A DNA stretch of 27,794 nucleotides from a virus. The translations under genes were made by a program, and so were the position numbers. The notes beneath the pieces are model-generated. The model had not been told where the DNA came from and did no database searches. It saw nothing but the letters and a program-made list of their open reading frames with translations. How positions within the stretch are numbered: position 1 is the first letter of the stretch; each line of letters starts with the position of its first letter. Below, in pieces: positions 1 to 8,119 of this stretch. The stretch spans positions 1-27,794 of the IMG/VR virus record IMGVR_UViG_3300042554_000177; one strand, 5' to 3'.

Positions 1-1000
1 CCGCGACTGTGTTGACATTGGCAATCGATCCACCAACAGCATTGACATTGGCAATCGATCCGGCCACCGTCCCAATGGTATTAGTGCCACCAAGATTAGA
101 CGCTACTGTGTTGACATTGGCAATGTTAGTTCCAACAGAATTGACATTGGCAATGTTCGTTCCAACGGTTTCAATTTCAGAAACCGGCTCGTTCAAATCA
201 TTGGCTACTGTGGTGATGTCGGCCAAGTTATTGTAAACCGTGACAATGTACCCATCTGGCGCAGCGCCAGAAGCCCCAGACGCAACATCGGCCACCGATC
301 CAAAATCATAGGCCCAGCCAGTACCTGCCAAATCATCGCCAATTGTGCCAATCTCCGTGGCCTTGGCAGCCAATGTAGAGATGTCGCTGCCAATGGCATT
401 AAGATCCTCAATGTCCTGCTTAATGTCATCCAGATCCTCAATGGCCTGGGTAATCCCTGATAGGGCAACTACCTGTTCGGCAATGTCCGCCACTTCCTGA
501 ACGCCAACCAGGCTATTGCTGACATCTAATTCGCCATTGGCATCAAATCCTAAAACTTTGCCAGCCCGCACACTCGATGCCGGTAGCACGGCGCTTAATG
601 ATGTTGAATCGGTTTCGGCAAACTTGATTGATCGATCAACAGCGGATTGCTGCTGCTGCACAATCTGTGTCAACTTATCTAGCGCTTCCTCATGGGTTTC
701 TGCTGGGAACGGGTCATTGCCCTGATAGTCAACTTCCTGGGTAATCGGGACATTACGGACAATCACCAGGCTTGTGCCTGCTGCTGGGGCTGTCAACATA
801 GTCACCGTGCCACCAGCAGGGTTTCCGGCCCCGGTAACCGTGTAGTCTGTGGTTATGGTCTTGACTGTCTCAGTACCATTGGCCGCCCTGGATATGACCT
901 TTAAATGGTCATTGTCCAAAAAGTAATAAGTGACCGAAAAGGCCGTAGTCGAGCCATTGCCCGAATACGAAACCCTGGATGTTGAACTTGATACGGTCAT
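1..1000 (-). CDS. Tail fibre/spike, N-terminal part (runs off window)
   Basis: Open reading frame of 333 codons with no stop before the window edge, so the receptor-binding C-terminus is missing. It starts at the ATG at 1000, which overlaps the stop of the giant ejection protein as ATGA; GAGGT lies six bases upstream. Residues 1 to about 125 read like the T7-type fibre N-terminal domain that attaches fibres to podovirus tails: MTVSSSTSRVSYSGNGSTT at the start, then DYTVTGAG, GGTVT, NDPFPAETHEEALDKLT and a glutamine-rich stretch. A coiled-coil-like region with many I/L-A/D heptads follows. From about residue 255 there are ten-residue repeats of the form [ST]VG[TG][NS]IANVN. The assignment to the T7-type fibre N-domain is from family knowledge; host receptor and fold of the missing part cannot be judged. 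Confidence 0.85.
   Translation of the reverse strand, partial: MTVSSSTSRVSYSGNGSTTAFSVTYYFLDNDHLKVISRAANGTETVKTITTDYTVTGAGNPAGGTVTMLTAPAAGTSLVIVRNVPITQEVDYQGNDPFPAETHEEALDKLTQIVQQQQSAVDRSIKFAETDSTSLSAVLPASSVRAGKVLGFDANGELDVSNSLVGVQEVADIAEQVVALSGITQAIEDLDDIKQDIEDLNAIGSDISTLAAKATEIGTIGDDLAGTGWAYDFGSVADVASGASGAAPDGYIVTVYNNLADITTVANDLNEPVSEIETVGTNIANVNSVGTNIANVNTVASNLGGTNTIGTVAGSIANVNAVGGSIANVNTVA
12..154 (-). repeat. 30-bp repeats encoding ten-residue fibre repeats
   Basis: The 14-base string TTGACATTGGCAAT (plus-strand text) occurs at 12-25, 42-55, 111-124 and 141-154, that is in two pairs, each with 30-bp spacing. In the fibre frame it encodes IANVN within ten-residue units, with two more degenerate units between the pairs. 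The periodicity matches protein repeats, so it is a coding repeat. It may continue to the left of the window. Confidence 0.8.
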
Positions 1001-4000
1001 CTTATTACCTCACTAGGTTTAATCAGGAATGTCTGGTCATTCTCCCTTTCAATCCTACGCTCCATTCTACGCAAGTACCCAGGATTCAGCCACTCCTGTA
1101 CCCGGTAAAGGATTAAATAGTCCAGCGCCATCCTGGTATAAAACAGGTTCATAAACGGCGTATTTGCAATGACCAGGCGGAATGTCTGCGCGGCTGCGTC
1201 ATCCCCTGATTTAAGCCTTCCCCACAGGTCAGCCAGGTCATCCATAGTGCCAAATGTTGGGCCTGCTACGGTGGCTATAAATCCGCCTCCGTGGCGATTT
1301 TTCATTTCGCCAAACAAGAAGTCACCGTAAATACCAAACGCCCCGCCCTGCAACATTGAGGCTGCCCAGGTAGATGGTGACAGCGGATCGCGTGGTGACC
1401 GGCCCTTAATCAGATCCTTAATAGCCATTGCGCCATACCCAAACAAACTCATCCACAGGATCATGTTAGCCATGCCCAACATGTCACCTTTTCCGTTTTT
1501 CAGGTAGTCACCCAGGTTGTCATAGCCACGGCCATAAATTTCCCGGCCAATTGTGCGCTGCAAAATGGCTACTGGGAAAGATTTAAACTGAGCAAAGAAC
1601 CTAGCAATCTCACCCCAGACCGTGCCAGGATTTGTGCCGCGCAACAAAAATGCTCTTGTTCTAGCATCCGGCTCAATTACAGCATGCTCTCCACGGTCAA
1701 TAAACATTGAGCGCATTGCGCCCTGGATGTCTTGAATCAGGTTAGCAACAGACGCATCATTGACCTGGCGGCCAACGCCCACAATGTAATTTTCAAGCGC
1801 TTCACGGGGTAGAGATGCAATGCCCTCTGGGGTCATGTATGTCCGGCCATCGGCTTCTTTGGTAGATGCCATGCGGATTAGATCCCACTTGCCTTCATCA
1901 ATGTTGTAAAGGCTAAACAAATTTTGCAGGTCTGGGCGCAGGTCAATAAACCTAGTGTTTCTATGGAATGCGAGGTTAGCCGAAAGACTGAGCGCTGCCG
2001 ACTTCCGCAAAGTTTCCGTCCACCAGGTCAAACCATTCCATTTAAAGAACTGGTTTTGCAACTTGGTCATTGTGCCGCCCATGTTTTGCTCACCATCAAA
2101 CCGGCGCAGCACGCCATTACGCATGCTGTCAAAAAACACGCCCAGGCTGTTCATAATCTCTTGCTGCTCCTGGCTGCCACGGCCCTGCAGCAAGCCATTG
2201 ATAGCATCGGCCATACCGGAAAACAGGGTGCGCCCCTGGAACCGTTGCTCTGCTGCGTATACCGGAATGTCGGTTATTGACGAAATTACAGCGCCGCCCA
2301 ACTTAGACATTGACTGCCAGGTACGAACACCGGCAGAAATCCTGGCGGCCATCTGATGGGCAGGTATATTGGCTGTGCCATCCACATGCGATAGCAAATC
2401 CATAACTGCTTTATTGCTTTGAATAAATTTACTATATGCCTTTGTATCGCCACGCAAATTATTTGCAACCTCATCCATCATGCGCTTAATAGCAGCCTGT
2501 GGATTTGTGCCAAAAATTTTCATTAGGCCAGCAGACCTGGCAGACCGTTCTAATCCACCCAGCACAGCATCGGCAAACCTGGCAGATCCAAACTTGTCGT
2601 TATAGTCATACCAGGAATCACCGTCCCTAAAATACAGCGTCCTAGACTGCGAGGCTTTGCGGGCCAATGACAGACCCTGACCACGAAATGCGGCCATTGT
2701 GTCCTCATCAGGATCAAACTTCATATGCTGGCCGGAAGCAAAATTGGTATACATCTCACGCAGGCCAGCCTCAATATCGGTCACGCCACGGCTGATAAAG
2801 GTCTTATCAATGTCAATTCTGGGCAGCACAAAATCGCGCCACTCGTTAAATGATGCATTGCGTACCCGGAACGGATCATGCGTCTGGCGGACAATGTATC
2901 CCTTCAAATCACGAATCCATGCGCCAAATCGATTCTGGGTATTGCGGGCATCATTTTGATACTTGTTAATAATCTCAGCCATCTGCACGGCTTCGCGTGG
3001 CATCCGGCTCATGTCGGCATTAGGATCAGCCATCATGTAAAGCGCCCTGGCTGTATCGCGGGCCATTGCCTCAGAAGTAAACAACTTCCACAGACCGGCA
3101 CGCTCCATGTCGGCAATGATGCCGCCCATCCATTGGCCTAAGAATTGATTGATTTCAGCCTGGGCAGATGCCCGTGCGCCACGGCGCTTCATCTCAGACC
3201 CGGCAATCAGGGCTTTAAAGCCCTCAACTTCCATGCCCTTAAACTCGCCCTGCACAAACGACAGCGCCTTCATTCTGGCAGCCAGGTTAAGCGCTGCATT
3301 ACGCTTTTCAATTACCGCCGCCATCATTAGATTATTAGCCAATTCATTGGCTGCCTGCATAGCGTCAGATTGCAGGCTGGATGCCATGTCCTGGGCCATT
3401 GAGGATTCGCGGATCTTCCGCAGCCGGTTACGCACAGATGCATTCTGAAACCGCAATTGTGCCAGCAGGTCATCAATTTCTTGCTTAGTTAGCGTGCCGC
3501 CAGATGCCGATTGCATGGCCGACTGCGCCGCTGCGTCATCACTAATGCGCTCTGCTGCCGCCCGGATTGCTTTACTGTAAACCTCGGCTTTAGCAATGGC
3601 ATCATCAAACAATCGCATTTCTGCTGCCATGTCATTAGATTGATCCGCGCCACGGGAATACTGGAATTGAAACTCCATATCCAGCCCCATGCGCTCACGC
3701 CTTGCCACAGAATGCAATGACGATACGGCCAGCGCCCGAATGTCTGCCTCAGTCAATTCTATGTTGTCGCGCACCAATTGGAATGTACGGTACGCCCAGG
3801 CACGCACGGCTGCAATGATCTGCTTGACCAGGCTTAACTCTGGAGCATTCTCGATCAGGTAGGCTAATTGCTCAGATGCCACATGCTGGCTAGGCGTATC
3901 CTTTGGAACATTGCTGGCAGCCTCTACAAACTTGGCATCACCACGGGCAATGCCTTCAGCCACCTGGCCCAGCACATCCTTGTAAACAATTGGGCCAAGT

Positions 4001-7000
4001 AACTGCTCCATACCCACATGCTCACCTACTTCGTGCAAAATCAAACCAGGTACTTCGGCTGCTTTGACATTTTCAGCAACAATGTAAACCGTGCCATCTG
4101 GGCCGGTCATGCCGCGCACATCTTCTGGATGCGGGCCATCAGGTAATTCGCCAACTTTATTAACAATCTTAATCTGGCCTACTTCTAACAACTTTTCTGT
4201 TGACCGGCCAAACGCGCCAACAGCAGCAGTAGTGATTGAATCTACTGTTTCTGTGACTTCGACTTCTGCACCTCTGGCGTATTGAGCATCCTGTCGAGTT
4301 CCATCTCCGCCAGTTTCGACTTTCTTAGGCGCTCCGCCTGGCTCACCAGCAATTCCTGTTTCTGTGTTGTAGTCAATAATTTCCCGTGCAGCCCGTTTCC
4401 CGTTAGATAGTGCCGCGCTAAGTTCTTTGTGAAGTTCTCCATCAATGCCTCCAAGGGATAGCAATTCGTCCAGGTTAGATTGTAATTCTTTTCTAGCCTT
4501 CTGGATCTGCAAATCTTTTTGCAAATCAGACACCAAAACAACCTGGGCCTTGCGCTCACTTGTTTTGCGATCCTTGTAAAAGCACCCCATTGTGCCGGTC
4601 AGGTCACATGCCGTACATGTCCAGACATTTTTTTCTGCTGTTTTATCCAAAATCTGGACAAACGATACGCCTGGCTGGGTAATCTTTTTGCCACCGTCCA
4701 CCGGGCAAAGATTGTTTTTCTTCATTTTTGGGTACAGATCAGGGAACCGCTGGGCCAATTCTGCCGGATCGACAGCCTTGCCTTTTAGGTTTACCGGCAG
4801 GTATACCGATACCCGGTCATGCAATGGGTTAAGCATGGCTTCTGTTATATCGTCAGTAATTGTCACGGCCAAACGCAGGTCTGGATTGTCCATTGCCACC
4901 TTGATATTGGTGGAATCTACAGACAGCATTTTTAGATTCATCTCAGACATCTGGCGCAGCAATTCTGGGCGCTTTGAGAAAATCTGAATTGCAATGCCGC
5001 GCTCATTGAGTTTATTAACCAGCACTACCTGCGCTGGGGACAGATCACCCTTGTCATTTAACCGCAGCGACAAACCGGCCCGGCCTGCTGCCGTGGCTAG
5101 ATAGTCATTGGCAATCTTGTCAGCCATCTGGTCTGGGAATTTTTCAATCATAAATTCCGTAAACTCAGACTTGGCAATCTCATTGGGCCTGGCATTAGAT
5201 CCTGCTGCATAGCAATGAACCGCGCACGCCCTGCTTGGATCGCAATTGGTAAACGATGTAGAAATGTCGTTTTCAGCCTTACGATTGCCGCCGATAAACT
5301 CATAAGAATCCAGCACCATTCGTAAAATCTTGTCACCAAATTGCGGGTATTTTTTAAATGTCTTAATGATCTTAGTGGCAGCCATATCTTGCTTGCCCCA
5401 GATCTCGTTTTTCTCCAGCATTGAAATGTCTTGACCTGCCATAGCGCGATCTAGCATTTCACGATAGGCCATACCCTTGACCGCAGCAGCCGCCCAGGCC
5501 GTGCCTTTAAACTGTTCCAGGTTATCCATCACCCTAGTCTGCTCTTCTTTTGGCAGCCGTTTAATCCTAGCCAATACTGCCTCGCGGACATCCGGGTTTA
5601 CTTTGTCCAAATCACCGGTAATTGCATTTTTGCCAGCCTCTGGCACAGATTCAGCATCTGTGGGCTTAGTAGCCCTGGAATACTTGTACGCATCATTGCC
5701 CCGCTTAACCACCTCATCGGCCTGGAATAGCGCGTCATCCAGCGACTGTTGGGCATCGGTCACGCCTTTGGATCTTAAATCCACAGCAACCGCAGCGTCA
5801 GCGTCAGCAGAAATTAGGGCATCAATACTTTGCTGCTCATTGGCAGCAGCAAGCGCAGAATCCTTAGTAGTAGTGCCAATGGATTGATCTGCCCCAATAA
5901 TTGGATCAACATTGACTTTTTGCCCTTCGGCCAATTGGGCCACAGACACACGCAACGCTGCCTCACGGGTTTCAGCGGATACCCGGTTAATCTTGGCCGA
6001 AGCAGACGGATCGTTCATCATTCCGTCCATTGCCTGGTCAATCAGATCCATCTTGGTAGGCGCTGCAACGCCACCAAAAATATCACCCTGGGTAGGATCA
6101 CCAGCGCGATCTAGGGCTGCATAGTATTCGTTAATAAAGCCAGAAATGGCACGGGCAGACCGGATGTTGTCATCCAGGAATCTCAGAATCTCTAACTGCT
6201 CCGGTGTCATGTCACGGCCAAGAATGTCACCCTGGCTCATGTAGTCATCAAAATCCATGCCCTTGGAGCGCAGGTCAGTCAACTTAGCAACCGCTGCCTG
6301 CAGATCATCAGAAATGTCGGCATCAAATAACCGGCCCTCTGCAATACGCGCACGGGCATCAGCAATCACCCCAGCAGACCGGATCAGCGCTGTAGACAGA
6401 TTGGCCGATGCATCATCAGTAGATTCAACCAGGCGCTTTAGGATTTGGCTGTCACCATAAGCACGGTACAAAATTGCATTCCGCAGCCGGGTAAGACCTT
6501 CTTTAGACAAATACCCTTCTGATGTCAGCAGCGCCGACTGTTGATTGACCGGGAATTGACCAACCCATTGCTTGATTGCGCCTCGATTGCCAGCCGTATT
6601 TAGATCTCCATTTTCAGGAATATCAAACCCACGAAAATCTTTTAAGCGCTCCGCATCCACTCCGGCCTGCTCAAGCGCCGACATGCGGGCAGCGCCCCCT
6701 TCGTTAGAAATAATAGCCGCCTGCTTGATGTCTACATCCTCGCGCAGCACTCGCACCAGCATTGGCTTTTTCATGCCATCAATGGCCGTGGCATCAACGC
6801 CAAATTCGTCCAACTGCGCCAGCAGCCGTGATCGATAATTGCCCACCTTGCCAATGTCATACGATGTCGAAATTCCCATCACACGGCCATTGCCGCCAAT
6901 AACCAGGCCATCCTTAGATAATGTCGGTGCGCCATAGTCCATGACGGGTGACCATTGCAATTGGTCATAGTCAGGGTTATTACTAATTTCGCGGATTTGG

Positions 7001-8106
7001 GCGCTTGATGCCTGGCGTGTACGGTCTCGCCATTGATTGTCGGCCTTAGTCATTGCAGCCTCGACATCCACCAGGTCAACAACAGCCCATTGCGCGGCCA
7101 CTTTGGTCTGACCAATACTGACCTGGGTATCCTCGCCATAAATAGTGCCACGGGGTAGCGCTACATCCTGGCCTTGGCGATCAATTGATCCGGTATCACG
7201 GATCAGCCCGGCAGCACGCAGCACCGATTGCGGATACTTCTGGGCAATCTCAATAACCTGCTCTGGACTATTGATGCCCTGGGCAACCAATGCGTCCACC
7301 TCATAAACCTGCTTTATCTGGTCAGTAGACAGCCCTAGCAGCCGATTAAACGGATCAGGCTTGTTGCGGTATGCCCGATAAAAATCAGCCCCGCTGCCGC
7401 CCAATACATGCAGCCCACCGCCAAATACAGCGCCAAACCCAATGTTCAGCGCTGAATCCAACATGCCGTAGTCGGCCTGCTCAAACTTGGCAGACCCATA
7501 GATGATTGGCTCAACCAGCGCAGCGCCAACCAAACCTTCGGCAGCGCCCACAGCCAGGCGCGGCAGCACCCGTGAACCAGTAGTCCCAGCCCTAGCCAGC
7601 AATTGAGCATAGCGGGCCTGGCCCACAATTGGCACAAATGCCGTACCCACATTGATTGGATCTAGGATAGACGCAGCAAACGCAGTACCAAACTTGGCCG
7701 TGCCAGCCACAAACCCACTAGGCCCGCGCTGGATAATGTCATTGCGGCGCATCTCGTCTTGCTTGCGCTCGATCAAAATATCTAGCGCTTTGACATTGAT
7801 GCCATCATCCGGCACTTCTAACTTGACACCGGATTCTTTAATCTTTTGCCTGGCAGTTAAAGCATCCAATCTGTCTGGCGCTGCCACCGGCTGGACACCG
7901 GCCATTGCCTCTTCTGGGCTAATCTCTTCTGGCCCGCGCCCCGCTTCCATTGCCTGGCTTAACTCGCCAGCCCTAACAACTGACAGCGTAGGTGACCGGA
8001 TTAGCGCTTCGCGTGCGGTCTGGTAAAGGGTTTCGCCTAGACCAGCCGAGTATTCGTCCAGGGTAGTGTTGCGTCTTGTCGGTAATCCATCGGTATAAAT
8101 TGGCAT
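997..8106 (-). CDS. Giant multidomain ejected virion protein (2369 aa)
   Basis: Very large internal virion protein, placed directly before the fibre gene and after two other ejection proteins. That is the usual place for the largest T7 gp16-like ejection protein. Residues about 130-235 are rich in small and hydrophobic residues (possible membrane segments). Residues about 320-500 resemble the DdrB-type ParB-like domain, with GGNGR at 404-408. Residues about 940-1195 resemble the phage GP88 domain, with Cys 955, 961, 965 and later Cys 1134, 1164, 1167, 1175. Residues about 1280-1465 look like a zincin protease with HEVGEH at 1358-1363. Then come alpha-helical, coiled-coil-like segments and a C-terminal region (about 1640-2369) with RAFLLRGTNPGTVWGE and FFAQFKSFPVA, typical of large podovirus ejection proteins. 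The ribosome site is weak (GGGTAGAGCAA before ATG), 13 bases after the upstream stop. The ejection role is inferred from position and the C-terminus. Confidence 0.85.
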   Translation of the reverse strand: MPIYTDGLPTRRNTTLDEYSAGLGETLYQTAREALIRSPTLSVVRAGELSQAMEAGRGPEEISPEEAMAGVQPVAAPDRLDALTARQKIKESGVKLEVPDDGINVKALDILIERKQDEMRRNDIIQRGPSGFVAGTAKFGTAFAASILDPINVGTAFVPIVGQARYAQLLARAGTTGSRVLPRLAVGAAEGLVGAALVEPIIYGSAKFEQADYGMLDSALNIGFGAVFGGGLHVLGGSGADFYRAYRNKPDPFNRLLGLSTDQIKQVYEVDALVAQGINSPEQVIEIAQKYPQSVLRAAGLIRDTGSIDRQGQDVALPRGTIYGEDTQVSIGQTKVAAQWAVVDLVDVEAAMTKADNQWRDRTRQASSAQIREISNNPDYDQLQWSPVMDYGAPTLSKDGLVIGGNGRVMGISTSYDIGKVGNYRSRLLAQLDEFGVDATAIDGMKKPMLVRVLREDVDIKQAAIISNEGGAARMSALEQAGVDAERLKDFRGFDIPENGDLNTAGNRGAIKQWVGQFPVNQQSALLTSEGYLSKEGLTRLRNAILYRAYGDSQILKRLVESTDDASANLSTALIRSAGVIADARARIAEGRLFDADISDDLQAAVAKLTDLRSKGMDFDDYMSQGDILGRDMTPEQLEILRFLDDNIRSARAISGFINEYYAALDRAGDPTQGDIFGGVAAPTKMDLIDQAMDGMMNDPSASAKINRVSAETREAALRVSVAQLAEGQKVNVDPIIGADQSIGTTTKDSALAAANEQQSIDALISADADAAVAVDLRSKGVTDAQQSLDDALFQADEVVKRGNDAYKYSRATKPTDAESVPEAGKNAITGDLDKVNPDVREAVLARIKRLPKEEQTRVMDNLEQFKGTAWAAAAVKGMAYREMLDRAMAGQDISMLEKNEIWGKQDMAATKIIKTFKKYPQFGDKILRMVLDSYEFIGGNRKAENDISTSFTNCDPSRACAVHCYAAGSNARPNEIAKSEFTEFMIEKFPDQMADKIANDYLATAAGRAGLSLRLNDKGDLSPAQVVLVNKLNERGIAIQIFSKRPELLRQMSEMNLKMLSVDSTNIKVAMDNPDLRLAVTITDDITEAMLNPLHDRVSVYLPVNLKGKAVDPAELAQRFPDLYPKMKKNNLCPVDGGKKITQPGVSFVQILDKTAEKNVWTCTACDLTGTMGCFYKDRKTSERKAQVVLVSDLQKDLQIQKARKELQSNLDELLSLGGIDGELHKELSAALSNGKRAAREIIDYNTETGIAGEPGGAPKKVETGGDGTRQDAQYARGAEVEVTETVDSITTAAVGAFGRSTEKLLEVGQIKIVNKVGELPDGPHPEDVRGMTGPDGTVYIVAENVKAAEVPGLILHEVGEHVGMEQLLGPIVYKDVLGQVAEGIARGDAKFVEAASNVPKDTPSQHVASEQLAYLIENAPELSLVKQIIAAVRAWAYRTFQLVRDNIELTEADIRALAVSSLHSVARRERMGLDMEFQFQYSRGADQSNDMAAEMRLFDDAIAKAEVYSKAIRAAAERISDDAAAQSAMQSASGGTLTKQEIDDLLAQLRFQNASVRNRLRKIRESSMAQDMASSLQSDAMQAANELANNLMMAAVIEKRNAALNLAARMKALSFVQGEFKGMEVEGFKALIAGSEMKRRGARASAQAEINQFLGQWMGGIIADMERAGLWKLFTSEAMARDTARALYMMADPNADMSRMPREAVQMAEIINKYQNDARNTQNRFGAWIRDLKGYIVRQTHDPFRVRNASFNEWRDFVLPRIDIDKTFISRGVTDIEAGLREMYTNFASGQHMKFDPDEDTMAAFRGQGLSLARKASQSRTLYFRDGDSWYDYNDKFGSARFADAVLGGLERSARSAGLMKIFGTNPQAAIKRMMDEVANNLRGDTKAYSKFIQSNKAVMDLLSHVDGTANIPAHQMAARISAGVRTWQSMSKLGGAVISSITDIPVYAAEQRFQGRTLFSGMADAINGLLQGRGSQEQQEIMNSLGVFFDSMRNGVLRRFDGEQNMGGTMTKLQNQFFKWNGLTWWTETLRKSAALSLSANLAFHRNTRFIDLRPDLQNLFSLYNIDEGKWDLIRMASTKEADGRTYMTPEGIASLPREALENYIVGVGRQVNDASVANLIQDIQGAMRSMFIDRGEHAVIEPDARTRAFLLRGTNPGTVWGEIARFFAQFKSFPVAILQRTIGREIYGRGYDNLGDYLKNGKGDMLGMANMILWMSLFGYGAMAIKDLIKGRSPRDPLSPSTWAASMLQGGAFGIYGDFLFGEMKNRHGGGFIATVAGPTFGTMDDLADLWGRLKSGDDAAAQTFRLVIANTPFMNLFYTRMALDYLILYRVQEWLNPGYLRRMERRIERENDQTFLIKPSEVIR
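3712..4269 (-). other. Zincin-like protease domain inside the giant protein
   Basis: Residues about 1280-1465. The core is LILHEVGEH, giving His1358, Glu1359 and His1363 (HExxxH spacing), followed about 50 residues later by SEQLAYLIE, where Glu1412 could be the third metal ligand. Predicted zinc-dependent peptidases with this pattern are known from large phage and conjugative 'polyvalent' proteins. Activity is inference. Confidence 0.55.
4522..5289 (-). other. GP88-like cysteine-rich domain inside the giant protein
   Basis: Residues about 940-1195. It has CDPSRACAVHCYA (Cys 955, 961, 965), then SLRLNDKGDLS at 1013-1023, QIFSKRPELL at 1041-1050, LSVD at 1061-1064, and a second Cys group (1134; CTAC at 1164-1167; 1175). 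The order Cys cluster plus CYA, Arg-x-Asn-x-x-GD, then KRP and LS-D matches what I know of the phage GP88 family. That family's biochemical role is not established. Metal or Fe-S binding is inferred from the cysteines only. Confidence 0.5.
6607..7149 (-). other. DdrB-type ParB-like domain inside the giant protein
   Basis: Residues about 320-500. Features are VVDLVDVEAA near the start, LQWSPVMDYGAPTLSKDG, the GGNGRVMGIS loop at 404-413 and PMLVRVL at 448-454. A GNGR-type loop is the hallmark of ParB-superfamily nucleotide-binding folds. This subtype is known in phage and plasmid polyvalent proteins. The domain is thought to act on DNA or nucleotides in the newly infected cell; that role is inference here. 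Confidence 0.55.
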
Positions 8107-8119
8107 TTGCTCTACCCGG

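Noticed and set aside
12-154. 30-bp spaced repeats as a CRISPR array
   Set aside because: Unit length and spacing follow a ten-residue protein repeat in the open fibre frame, with no unique spacers.
3999-4036. HEVGEH taken as a classic HExxH protease site
   Set aside because: The second histidine is one residue too far; it is HExxxH, so the call is kept as zincin-like only.
7652-8026. Long plus-strand frames inside the ejection protein genes and portal (for example here and at 10233-10646, 18629-19222)
   Set aside because: They mirror conserved minus-strand genes, lack family matches and ribosome sites, and their composition is that of antisense shadows.
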